Positions 42,220-50,654 of a stretch of 64,000 nt of DNA are shown in pieces (position 1 is the first letter of the stretch; every line of letters starts with the position of its first letter). The stretch comes from Atopostipes sp963558565 (lineage in GTDB: Bacteria > Bacillota > Bacilli > Lactobacillales > Carnobacteriaceae_A). The notes under the pieces are model-generated. The model saw nothing but the letters and a program-made list of their open reading frames with translations. It searched no databases and was not told the origin of the DNA. The stretch covers positions 62,001 through 126,000 of the forward strand of contig CAUWGX010000004.1 of the NCBI GenBank assembly GCA_963558565.1, given 5' to 3'. Made by a program: the position numbers and the translations under genes.

Positions 42220-42265
42220 TAGCTCTCTGGAGACACTGCCGGTGTTTCTTGAGGGCTGTTTTTTG
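42220..42265 (+). terminator. Terminator of kinase-nucleotidyltransferase operon
   Basis: AGCTCTC..GAGACAC pairs with GTGTTTC..GAGGGCT, followed by GTTTTTTGT, 14 bp after the stop. Confidence 0.75.
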
Positions 42266-42529
42266 TGTAATTTCGTGGGTGGTAGTCCCAGCAAGCGACT
42301 GATGCCACGACGTTGCTCTGTGAAAAGCTATTTTTTAAGAGGACAAAAGGCGATGATTGTTACGCGAGAGACTAATATCCATAGAGGGCAACAGCTAAAA
42401 AACTAAAAACACCGACATCGCTGAATATTTTGCAGTAGAATGTATCGATCTTTTTGAAAGGATAAAAAGATTAGAGATTAAATTCTAATTATAATTGAAC
42501 CATACGCTTAAAATAGCATTAAAAAAATA

Positions 42530-42572
42530 AACGGAAGACGTCTTATAAACTAAGATGTCCTTCGTTTTTTTG
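42530..42572 (+). terminator. Second terminator-like hairpin
   Basis: ACGGAAGACGTCTTA and TAAGATGTCCTTCGT pair around TAAAC, followed by TTTTTTT. Confidence 0.75.
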
Positions 42573-42996
42573 TAAAAACTTTAATGTGTTTTTATTGTTT
42601 ATGTTTTTCATAATCGGTAATTATTTCTATTAATAAATCGCTTCTTCTCAACAAAGTCGGTTTAATATCGCTTAATTTTTTATAAATATAGTTTTATAAA
42701 TATAAAAATACTTATAAAATACCTTTTCTTTTTATTACAAAGTGTTACAATGAAGCAGTGTTAAAATTTTAAATAAATTTTAATTAAGAACAAATTAATG
42801 TTTAAAACCTTGTAGGTATCATCATTTTGGGAAACAATTAGAAAAAGTGTAAAAACTTATGGTCTTATACAATATAGTATGCTAATATATTCTACAGTGT
42901 ACAGATACAATATTGTACTTTGTTGAATAGAATCAAGTTTTGCCCTTATATATACATAAATAAATTTGAACTTTGGGAAGGTAGTGGAAGGTTTTA

Positions 42997-43770
42997 ATGG
43001 AAGAAGAAATTAGTTTAGTTGAACTGTTTGATATTTTAAAGAAACATTTCAGACTAATTATTATTACAACACTAGGAGCGGCCGTGATTGCGGCGATTTA
43101 TACATTCTTTTTAGTAACACCTACTTATGAATCCTCGACGGAAATTTTAGTCACACAAACATCAGATGAAACCTCAGCTGTTTCACAACAAGATATTACA
43201 ACGAGTATTTCGTTAATCAATACATATGAAGATATTATCCGAAATGATGTTGTTTTAGATCCTGTGATTGAAGAGTTGGATCTGGATGCAACAACGGATG
43301 ACTTACGTCAAAGTATTTCCGTTCAAGTCAATGAAAACTCCCAAGTGTTTTCAGTCTTAGCACAAAGTGAGAATCCTTATGAAGCAGCCGAAATTTCTAA
43401 TACGATTGCGGATGTTTTCCAAAAAAACATTTACGATATGATGAATGTCGATAATGTGACCATTATTTCTGCAGCAGTACCGAATATGGACGCCGCATCA
43501 CCGAATAATTTACTGAACGTTGTAATCGGTGTATTACTAGGTGCCATGATTGGTGTTGGCCTCGTCTTTATTCGTGAATTGATGGATAACACAGTGAAAT
43601 CAGAAGAAGTTGCGAAAGAAATTACTGGTTGGAATAACTTAGGCGAAATAAAACTTTTTGAACAAGAAGACTTAGCGATTAAAACTCAATTACCGGTTAA
43701 CCAAGATCTAGAACAAAAATCGGATCAAGAAACGGAACCTACTTTAAAACGTACTCGACGTAGAGTGTAA
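42997..43770 (+). CDS. cpsC: Capsule chain-length regulator CpsC/Wzz, kinase modulator
   Basis: 257-residue membrane protein with helices at about 18-40 and 170-195 and a Wzz domain between them: MEEEISLVELFDILKKHFRL, TPTYESSTEILVTQT, ISLINTYEDIIRND and AASPNNLLNVVIGVLLG (the proline-rich PxxP-like part before the second helix). It sets glycan length and activates the tyrosine autokinase encoded next. GGAAGG precedes the ATG. First gene of an operon running to about 57262. Confidence 0.92.
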   Translation: MEEEISLVELFDILKKHFRLIIITTLGAAVIAAIYTFFLVTPTYESSTEILVTQTSDETSAVSQQDITTSISLINTYEDIIRNDVVLDPVIEELDLDATTDDLRQSISVQVNENSQVFSVLAQSENPYEAAEISNTIADVFQKNIYDMMNVDNVTIISAAVPNMDAASPNNLLNVVIGVLLGAMIGVGLVFIRELMDNTVKSEEVAKEITGWNNLGEIKLFEQEDLAIKTQLPVNQDLEQKSDQETEPTLKRTRRRV

Positions 43771-43782
43771 GGAGCAGAAATA

Positions 43783-44478
43783 ATGTCTTTAAAAAATAGA
43801 AGAAATAGAAATAAACAAGCAGGCGTTATCGTTGCGGATAATCCTACTTCAATTGTATCTGAAGAATTTCGCTCTATTCGAACGAATATTCAATTTTCGA
43901 TGGTGGACAAAAAAATACAAACATTACTTGTCACATCATCAACAGCTGAATCAGGAAAGACCACTGTTGCCGTAAACCTAGCAGCTGCTTTTGCAGCTGA
44001 GGGTGTTCGTGTTTTAGTGGTCGCAACAGATATGAGAAAGCCTCGAATTCATAAGATTTTTAAATCTGAAAAGACCCAAGGTATAGCTAATTTAATAACG
44101 AATCGTAACTTGTTATTAGAAGATATTGTTCAACAATCACCGATAAAAAATTTATCTTTTTTGACTTGTGGACCAATTCCACCAAATCCCTCTGAATTGT
44201 TAAATTCAAATCGAATGACAGAAATAATAGAGGAAATGAAACAACAATATGACTTAGTTATTTTTGATAGTCCACCTATATTAGCAGTTACAGATGCTCA
44301 AATTTTGTCAACAAAAGTGGACGGGACTCTCTTTGTTATACCAGAAGGAGAAGTCAAAAAAGAAGAGGTTCATGCCGCGGCAGAACGCTTGAAAAAAGTG
44401 AATGCAAATGTTTTAGGCACGATTATGAATAAAGTAGAGTTGGACGCAGACGCTTATTATTATTATGAATCTGAGTAA
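43783..44478 (+). CDS. cpsD: Capsule tyrosine autokinase CpsD
   Basis: 231-residue BY-kinase that works with CpsC and controls polymer export. Walker A is SSTAESGKTT (about 52-61), Walker A' is VLVVATDMRKPRIH, Walker B is YDLVIFDSPPILAVTD. The C-terminus DADAYYYYESE holds the autophosphorylated tyrosine cluster. The binding site AAGGAGCAG precedes the ATG, 12 bp after cpsC. Confidence 0.95.
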   Translation: MSLKNRRNRNKQAGVIVADNPTSIVSEEFRSIRTNIQFSMVDKKIQTLLVTSSTAESGKTTVAVNLAAAFAAEGVRVLVVATDMRKPRIHKIFKSEKTQGIANLITNRNLLLEDIVQQSPIKNLSFLTCGPIPPNPSELLNSNRMTEIIEEMKQQYDLVIFDSPPILAVTDAQILSTKVDGTLFVIPEGEVKKEEVHAAAERLKKVNANVLGTIMNKVELDADAYYYYESE

Positions 44479-44492
44479 AGAGTGATTAAAAA

Positions 44493-45263
44493 ATGATTGA
44501 TTTACATTGTCATATTTTACCTGGGATCGATGATGGGGCACGCGATTGGGACGAGTCATTAAAAATGGCTCGTCTTGCTGTTGATGAAGGGATTACGCAC
44601 ATCTTAGCGACTCCCCACCATATGAACCGAAGCTGGATCAACCCTAAAGGAGTGGTCGTGCCGCTTGTGGATGAACTGCAAGCCCGCCTGGATGAAAATG
44701 AGATTCCTTTAACGATTTTTCCCGGCCAAGAAGTGCGGCTCCATGGTGAAATTTTACAAAACATCAATGAAAATGAAATTTGTTTTATTGACGAATGGGA
44801 ACAGTATGTATTGATTGAATTTCCGACCCCGGAAGTTCCGGCTTATGCGGAGCGCCTATTCTACGAAATGCAAACCGCCCAAATCACCCCGATTATTGTT
44901 CACCCCGAACGAAATCACGCGATTTTAAAAGATCCAAATCTCTTATATGATTTTGTATCTCGCGGAACCTTAGCGCAAGTAACGGCTGCGAGTTATTTAG
45001 GTGCTTTTGGGAAGAAAATTGAAACATTAAGTCATCAGTTGATTGAGGCCGACTTGGTCCACTTTATCGCTTCTGATGCACACAATACCACCAATCGAAA
45101 ATTCCATATGCAAGAAGCGTATGAAAAATTGATGGATGAATTTGGAGCCAAAAAAGCCAAAGCATTCGACCAGACCACCCGTGCCTTAGTGAATGGAGAT
45201 CCGGTTGTGGTTCCAGAACCGCGCAAAATCGAAAAGAAAAAACGATTCTTTGGTTTATTTTAG
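44493..45263 (+). CDS. cpsB: PHP-type tyrosine-protein phosphatase CpsB
   Basis: 256-residue manganese-dependent phosphatase that dephosphorylates CpsD. MIDLHCHILPGIDDGARDW, LATPHHMNRSWINPKG, FPGQEVRLHGEI, VHPERNHAIL and FIASDAHNTTNRKF hold the PHP metal ligands (His/Asp/Glu). Full length. It is 14 bp after cpsD, the frequent cpsC-D-B order. Confidence 0.95.
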   Translation: MIDLHCHILPGIDDGARDWDESLKMARLAVDEGITHILATPHHMNRSWINPKGVVVPLVDELQARLDENEIPLTIFPGQEVRLHGEILQNINENEICFIDEWEQYVLIEFPTPEVPAYAERLFYEMQTAQITPIIVHPERNHAILKDPNLLYDFVSRGTLAQVTAASYLGAFGKKIETLSHQLIEADLVHFIASDAHNTTNRKFHMQEAYEKLMDEFGAKKAKAFDQTTRALVNGDPVVVPEPRKIEKKKRFFGLF

Positions 45264-45277
45264 AAGGAGGCTGTCCG

Positions 45278-47143
45278 ATGAGTCGTAATGCCAAACGTAT
45301 TACCTTAATGCTTTTTGATGCCTTAGTTATTATCGCATCACATATTTGTTCTTATTTCTTTTTAGATCCTTTGATTGATATTTCGAACCGAACCTTTATT
45401 GTCCATGTTGTATTAGTGACCTTGTCTTATGTCACTTTAGGTTATTTTGTCAAAATGTTCGATAAAATTAATCGCTTTACGAGTATTCGCGAAACGATTA
45501 ATCATGTCTTACTCGTCACGTTATCTTTCGTGATCGGAACGCTGATTTATACGGTGATTGCTGATGGCGTTAGTTTCCGCTATGTACTCGCTGCTTTTAT
45601 TCTTTCAGTTATTATTATTCCAGCGAGCCGTATTGTGTGGCGTTTGTGGATTGAGCACCAACGAAAACTACAAAACGATGAATATACCGCCCTTGATCCT
45701 GTTCGGACTTTATTAATTGGCGCAGGGGATGGGGGCGCAATGTACGTGAATGGTCTACGTAACCGACCGGACGTAGAGGTTGTTGGTTTTTTAGATGATC
45801 ACCCGGACAAACAAAATACGACCCTTTATGGTTATCCCGTCATTGGTGCGACGACTGATTTAAAAGAAGCCGTCGAACAGTATGCCGTCGAACAAATTAC
45901 GATTGCGATTCCGTCTTTATCCAATGATGACATGCAGTCTATTTTAACGGAAGCCCGCAAAACGAATGTAAAAACCAACCAAATGCCTTACATAGAAGAT
46001 ATTTTATCGGGAGCTTATCAACTCGATGAATTTAAAGAAATTGAAGTGGCTGATTTACTTGGCCGCGACGAAGTAGAATTGGATATGGAAGTTATCCAAG
46101 AACAAATTGCCGGTAAAACCGTCCTTATATCAGGGGCAGGTGGCTCAATTGGTTCTGAAATCAGTCGCCAAGTTGCAGGCTTTAATCCGGAAAGAATTAT
46201 TTTACTCGGACATGGGGAGTTCTCTATTTATAGAATTGACCGTGAATTAAGACAGTGGCCGAACCGCACCTTTGAAGTCGAGCCCGTAATCGCGGACATT
46301 CAAGACCGCAAGCGCGTCTTTGAAGTGTTACGTCATTTCAAACCAGACTTAGTTTACCACGCCGCGGCACATAAACATGTGCCAATGATGGAAGCCAACC
46401 CACGTGAGGCCGTGAAGAACAATGTATACGGTACGAAGAACTTAGCGGAAGCCGCCAAAGCTGCCGATGTCAGTTCCTTTGTGATGGTGTCAACCGATAA
46501 AGCGGTCAATCCACCGAATGTGATGGGCGCGACCAAACGAATTGCTGAGATGATCGTCACCGGCTTAAACGAAACGGGCCGAACTCGATTTGAAGCCGTT
46601 CGTTTTGGCAATGTGTTAAATTCTAGTGGTTCTGTGATTCCAGTCTTTAAAGAACAGATCGAAAAGGGTGGACCAGTCACAGTGACTGACTTCCGTATGA
46701 CCCGTTATTTCATGACGATTCCTGAAGCAAGCCGTTTGGTTCTCCAAGCAGGCGCCTTAGCGGATGGCGGAGAAATTTTTGTGTTAGATATGGGTGAACC
46801 GGTGAAAATTGTCGATCTCGCTCGCCAAATGGTATGGCTCAGCGGTCATTCCGAAAATGAAATTAAGATTGTTGAAACTGGTATTCGACCAGGCGAGAAA
46901 TTATATGAAGAATTACTCGCAACCGATGAAAACACCGACGAACAAGTCTTTGAAAAAATATTTGTTGGAAAAGTACATAATCTACCATTGAACCAAGTCT
47001 TTGCCTTCATTCGTTCATTAGACGATTTAACGGATGAAGAGTTGAAAGATGTCTTAGTGACATTTGCGAATAACACGAATGAAGAAAACAGTATGAAGAT
47101 CGAAGACTTAGGATTAAATTTATCACCGTTGACTGAAATGTAA
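45278..47143 (+). CDS. pglF: UDP-GlcNAc 4,6-dehydratase, PglF/CapD type
   Basis: 621-residue membrane-anchored nucleotide-sugar dehydratase. Four N-terminal helices (about 10-115) and a first Rossmann-like domain (LLIGAGDGGAMYVNGL, about 145) precede the catalytic SDR domain, starting LISGAGGSIGSEISRQV near 285. YHAAAHKHVPMMEANPREA and STDKAVNPPNVMGATKR are present; the catalytic Tyr of SDRs is replaced by Met in MGATK, as in PglF and related long forms. It makes the 4-keto-6-deoxy intermediate that the next gene's aminotransferase uses. AAGGAGG precedes the ATG, 14 bp after cpsB. Confidence 0.9.
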   Translation: MSRNAKRITLMLFDALVIIASHICSYFFLDPLIDISNRTFIVHVVLVTLSYVTLGYFVKMFDKINRFTSIRETINHVLLVTLSFVIGTLIYTVIADGVSFRYVLAAFILSVIIIPASRIVWRLWIEHQRKLQNDEYTALDPVRTLLIGAGDGGAMYVNGLRNRPDVEVVGFLDDHPDKQNTTLYGYPVIGATTDLKEAVEQYAVEQITIAIPSLSNDDMQSILTEARKTNVKTNQMPYIEDILSGAYQLDEFKEIEVADLLGRDEVELDMEVIQEQIAGKTVLISGAGGSIGSEISRQVAGFNPERIILLGHGEFSIYRIDRELRQWPNRTFEVEPVIADIQDRKRVFEVLRHFKPDLVYHAAAHKHVPMMEANPREAVKNNVYGTKNLAEAAKAADVSSFVMVSTDKAVNPPNVMGATKRIAEMIVTGLNETGRTRFEAVRFGNVLNSSGSVIPVFKEQIEKGGPVTVTDFRMTRYFMTIPEASRLVLQAGALADGGEIFVLDMGEPVKIVDLARQMVWLSGHSENEIKIVETGIRPGEKLYEELLATDENTDEQVFEKIFVGKVHNLPLNQVFAFIRSLDDLTDEELKDVLVTFANNTNEENSMKIEDLGLNLSPLTEM

Positions 47144-47171
47144 GGATATGTAAGTAGAAAGCAGGGATGGT

Positions 47172-48281
47172 ATGGAAAGAATATTTTTATCTTCACCTCA
47201 CATGAGTGATGAAGGCTACGAACAAGAATATGTGCAAGAAGCTTTTGACACAAATTGGATTGCTCCCTTAGGTAAAAATGTCGATGGTTTTGAAGAAGAA
47301 CTAGCAGAAATGGTAGGAATTGACCATGCTACCGCATTATCTTCGGGGACAGCGGCGATTCATTTAGCTCTAAAAGCGGTGGGAGTCGGTGAAGGAGATA
47401 TTGTATTTTGTCAAAGTCTTACCTTCTCTGCGACGGCTAACCCCATTGTTTATGAAGGAGCAAAACCGGTATTTATCGATTCAGAACCAGGAAACTGGAA
47501 TATGGACCCAAAATTACTCGAAGAAGCTTTTGAGAAATATACACCAAAAGCTGTTCTAATCGTCCATCTATATGGCCTTTCAGCCAAAATCGATGAAATT
47601 AAAGCAATTTGTGAGAAACACAATGTACCTTTAATTGAGGATGCTGCTGAAAGTTTAGGAACTATCTATAAAAATCAATGGACAGGAACATTTGGTGATT
47701 ATGGTATCTTTTCATTTAATGGTAATAAAATAATCACGACTTCTGGTGGTGGTATGCTTGTTTCTAATGACGAAGAAGGCATTCAAAAAGCAAAATTCTG
47801 GGCGACACAAGCACGTGAACCAGAGAGACATTATCAACACGAAGAAATTGGTTACAACTACCGCATGAGCAATATTGTTGCGGGAATCGGCCGCGGTCAG
47901 CTAAAAGTTTTAGAAGATCGAGTCCAACAAAAACGACATATTTTTAATACATATAAAGAAGGTTTAGCAGATATTGAAGAAATTTCATTTATAGATGAAA
48001 TGGAAGATGAACGAGCAAACTTTTGGCTAAGCGCTATTTTAATTGATTCAGATGAAGTAACACCAACAATGATTATGGACGCGCTGGAAGAAGAAAATAT
48101 AGAATCACGACCAATTTGGAAACCAATGCACATGCAACCAGTCTTTTCTGATTATGATTCTATTGGTGGAGAAGTGTCCGAAGAGTATTTTGAAAAAGGT
48201 GTTTGTCTGCCAAGTGATACGAAGATGTCGGATGAAGATTTAGAACGAGTCATCCAAATCATCAGATCGCTTTGGAGTTGA
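47172..48281 (+). CDS. pglE: PLP aminotransferase, PglE type (DegT/DnrJ/EryC1)
   Basis: 369-residue sugar 4-aminotransferase. MERIFLSSPHMSDEGYEQEY followed by NWIAPLGKNVDGFEEEL is the PglE N-terminal pattern. SSGTAAIHLALKAVG binds PLP phosphate, LIEDAAESLGTIY holds the Asp, and SFNGNKIITTSGGGML contains the Schiff-base lysine. It would convert UDP-4-keto-6-deoxy-GlcNAc to the UDP-4-amino sugar. It is followed 6 bp later by the PglC-like transferase. Confidence 0.9.
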   Translation: MERIFLSSPHMSDEGYEQEYVQEAFDTNWIAPLGKNVDGFEEELAEMVGIDHATALSSGTAAIHLALKAVGVGEGDIVFCQSLTFSATANPIVYEGAKPVFIDSEPGNWNMDPKLLEEAFEKYTPKAVLIVHLYGLSAKIDEIKAICEKHNVPLIEDAAESLGTIYKNQWTGTFGDYGIFSFNGNKIITTSGGGMLVSNDEEGIQKAKFWATQAREPERHYQHEEIGYNYRMSNIVAGIGRGQLKVLEDRVQQKRHIFNTYKEGLADIEEISFIDEMEDERANFWLSAILIDSDEVTPTMIMDALEEENIESRPIWKPMHMQPVFSDYDSIGGEVSEEYFEKGVCLPSDTKMSDEDLERVIQIIRSLWS

Positions 48282-48287
48282 TAAAAA

Positions 48288-48899
48288 TTGTATGAAAAGT
48301 ATTTTAAAAGATTATTAGATATCATACTTTCGTTAGTTGCTCTAATTATTTTATTCCCAATATTATTGGTTATTGCACTACTAATTCGTATAAATTTAGG
48401 CTCACCTGTAATCTTTACTCAAGATAGGCCCGGTAAAGATGAAAAAATATTTAAACTTTATAAATTTAGAAGTATGACGGATGAGCGAGATGAGTCAGGG
48501 CAGTTATTACCTGATTCAGAACGATTACCTAAATTTGGTCGAATGCTTCGATCAACAAGTCTAGATGAATTACCAGAATTATGGAACATTTTAAAAGGCG
48601 ATATGTCTATTGTTGGGCCACGTCCTTTATTGATTCATTATCTTACTTTATATAATGAAGAACAAAAAAGACGCCACGAAGTTCGTCCTGGTTTGACAGG
48701 GTACGCCCAAATAAAAGGACGTAATACATTAAAGTGGAAAGACCGTTTTAAATATGATGTCGAATATATAGAAAAGTTAAGTTTCATTATGGATCTAAAA
48801 ATTGTGGTACTGACTATAAAGAAAGTAATTGTCAAAGAAGGAATTAGCTCAGAAACTTCTCAGACAATGGAGCCATTTAAGGGGAATTTAGATGAGTAA
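48288..48899 (+). CDS. pglC: Phosphosugar transferase, PglC-like, locus 2 priming enzyme
   Basis: 203-residue small priming enzyme that puts phospho-diNAc-bacillosamine (or similar) on undecaprenyl phosphate. It has one N-terminal re-entrant helix (LLDIILSLVALIILFPI) and then KLYKFRSMTDERDESG, LRSTSLDELPELWNILKGDM (Asp-Glu dyad) and SIVGPRPLLIHYL with VRPGLTGYAQIKGRNTLKWK. The start codon is TTG (48288), with GGAG at 48273-48276; homologues begin MYEKY or MYKN, in agreement. The stop overlaps the following ATG by 8 nt. Confidence 0.88.
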   Translation: MYEKYFKRLLDIILSLVALIILFPILLVIALLIRINLGSPVIFTQDRPGKDEKIFKLYKFRSMTDERDESGQLLPDSERLPKFGRMLRSTSLDELPELWNILKGDMSIVGPRPLLIHYLTLYNEEQKRRHEVRPGLTGYAQIKGRNTLKWKDRFKYDVEYIEKLSFIMDLKIVVLTIKKVIVKEGISSETSQTMEPFKGNLDE

Positions 48900-49503
48900 T
48901 AAAACATTGGTGATGCTTGGAGCAGGAGGACATGCAAAGGTTTGTTATGAAATTGCTGTTGCAATGGATCAATGGGAACAGATTATCATATTAGACGATC
49001 ATCCGACAAATGATTTTTTTGAAACCTCAGGAAAATTAAGTGATGTAGAAAACTACCCAAATGCAGATTTTTTTGTTGCTATTGGAGATAATAAAAAACG
49101 CAAAAAATTATTAAATGACATCCAAAATAAAAATTATAAAATTATATCACTCATTCATTCTTCAGCAATCATAAGTCCGACTGTCAATGTTGAAACAGGT
49201 ACGGTCATTATGCCCGGTGTAGTAATAAATGCAAATACCAAAATAGGCAAAGGATGTATACTAAACACTTCTTGCACTGTAGACCATGACAATAACATTG
49301 GAGATTACGTTCATATTTCTCCGGGGGCTAACCTAGCCGGAAATGTAACAATAGGGGCTCTTTCATGGATTGGAATAGGAGCCACTATTTTGAATAACCT
49401 TTCTATCGAAAAAGAAGTTATTTTGGGGGCTGGTAGTTTAGTTATAAAAAATCTCCTTAAAACTGGGACTTACATTGGTAGTCCTGTAGAAATAATTAAA
49501 TAG
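48892..49503 (+). CDS. pglD: UDP-4-amino-sugar acetyltransferase, PglD-like
   Basis: 203-residue trimeric acetyltransferase. A short Rossmann-like N-terminal domain (VMLGAGGHAKVCYEIA) binds UDP-sugar. The left-handed beta helix contains hexapeptide repeats with TSCTVDHDNNIGDYVHISPG, in which the His of VDHDN is the general base in PglD. It completes UDP-di-N-acetyl-bacillosamine with the two preceding pathway enzymes (4,6-dehydratase and aminotransferase). It overlaps the transferase gene by 8 nt. Confidence 0.88.
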   Translation: MSNKTLVMLGAGGHAKVCYEIAVAMDQWEQIIILDDHPTNDFFETSGKLSDVENYPNADFFVAIGDNKKRKKLLNDIQNKNYKIISLIHSSAIISPTVNVETGTVIMPGVVINANTKIGKGCILNTSCTVDHDNNIGDYVHISPGANLAGNVTIGALSWIGIGATILNNLSIEKEVILGAGSLVIKNLLKTGTYIGSPVEIIK

Positions 49504-49532
49504 AAGTCGCTAAAAGAACTAAGGTGGGAATT

Positions 49533-50654
49533 ATGAGCAGTAAAATATTAATATTAGCCAATCATGATGTTGGACTATATAACTTTAGAAAAGAATTACT
49601 AAAACGACTGGTATCGGACGAGCATAAAGTAATAGTTTCTTGTCCTCCAGGAACTAACCTGGAAAAAATAAGAAGTATGGGATGTACTGTAATTGAAACA
49701 GAAATGAATAGACATGGTACAAATATCTTCGAAGAAATAAAGTTAATGAGGTTTTATAGAAAATTATATAAAAAAGTAAAGCCAGATATTATTTTTAGCT
49801 ATACAATCAAACCAAATATCTATGGTGCTATGATAGCCAAAAAATACTCAATACCTTTTGTTCCCAATGTAACGGGACTTGGTACCGCAGTACAAAATCC
49901 AGGTATTAAAAAAAACATAATAATTAATTTATACAAAAGAGCATTCACCAAAGTACAAACAGTATTTTTCCAAAATGAGACAAATAGGGAATTTTTTAAA
50001 CAAAATAATATAGCTCTAAATAAGCATAAATTATTGCCAGGATCAGGAGTTAATTTATCTGATTTTACATTAATAGATTATCCAGAAGAAAATGAGAATA
50101 TTAATTTTGTATATATTTCTCGAGTGATGAAAGATAAAGGAATTGAAGAATACTTAAATGCAGCAAAATATATAAAAGAAACACATGAGAATGTCTGCTT
50201 TCATATTTATGGCTTCTTAGATGGAGATTATAAAGAAATTTTAACTACATATAATAAAAAAGGTATCATACATTACCATGGTATGACCAACGATATTAAA
50301 GAAGTATTTAAGACTTCTCATTGTATCGTTCATCCATCTTATCACGAAGGTATGTCTAATGTACTTTTAGAATCTGCAGCAAGTGGGCGACCAGTTCTTG
50401 CTTCCAATATTCCAGGCTGTAAAGAAATCTTTGAAGAAGGAATAAGTGGAATTGGTTTTGAGCCACGTGATGCAGACAGTTTAATAAAAGCTATTGAAAA
50501 ATTTATAACTCTATCTCATAAAGAAAAAGAAAGTATGGGAATAGCTGGAAGGAAAAAAGTAGAAAAAGATTTTAATCGTGAAATAGTTATTGAAAAGTAT
50601 TTAAAAGAAATAGAACTAGCAGTGGAGGGAAAATATAATGCCAAATTTATATGA
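49533..50654 (+). CDS. GT4 glycosyltransferase, PglA-like, locus 2
   Basis: 373-residue GT-B family 4 enzyme: KILILANHDVGLYNFRKELL, FSYTIKPNIYGAMIAKKYSI, VTGLGTAVQN, YISRVMKDKGIEEYLNAA and VHPSYHEGMSNVLLESAASG (E-x7-E). The pattern matches PglA-type transferases that add GalNAc to undecaprenyl-diphospho-bacillosamine. The ATG at 49533 is 5 nt after AAGGTGG; the GTG at 49524 belongs to the binding site. It overlaps the next ATG by 17 nt. Donor is inferred from neighbours. Confidence 0.85.
   Translation: MSSKILILANHDVGLYNFRKELLKRLVSDEHKVIVSCPPGTNLEKIRSMGCTVIETEMNRHGTNIFEEIKLMRFYRKLYKKVKPDIIFSYTIKPNIYGAMIAKKYSIPFVPNVTGLGTAVQNPGIKKNIIINLYKRAFTKVQTVFFQNETNREFFKQNNIALNKHKLLPGSGVNLSDFTLIDYPEENENINFVYISRVMKDKGIEEYLNAAKYIKETHENVCFHIYGFLDGDYKEILTTYNKKGIIHYHGMTNDIKEVFKTSHCIVHPSYHEGMSNVLLESAASGRPVLASNIPGCKEIFEEGISGIGFEPRDADSLIKAIEKFITLSHKEKESMGIAGRKKVEKDFNREIVIEKYLKEIELAVEGKYNAKFI

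Larger units (their letters stand above)
42208..42996. other. Intergenic region before second polysaccharide locus
   Basis: About 790 bp without a supported gene. It holds two terminators (42220-42265 and 42530-42572), then about 400 bp of very AT-rich DNA with promoter-like sites. TGCTAATAT at 42880-42888 is an extended -10. The element GTACA..TGTAC at 42899-42918 is an inverted repeat. TTGAAT (42923) with TTATAT (42946) is a further promoter candidate. Such a long leader before cpsC suggests transcriptional control of capsule expression, not decoded here. Confidence 0.6.

Noticed and set aside
42065..42406. 113-codon plus-strand frame overlapping the nucleotidyltransferase end
   Set aside because: It is a shifted frame of the real gene and runs through its terminator.
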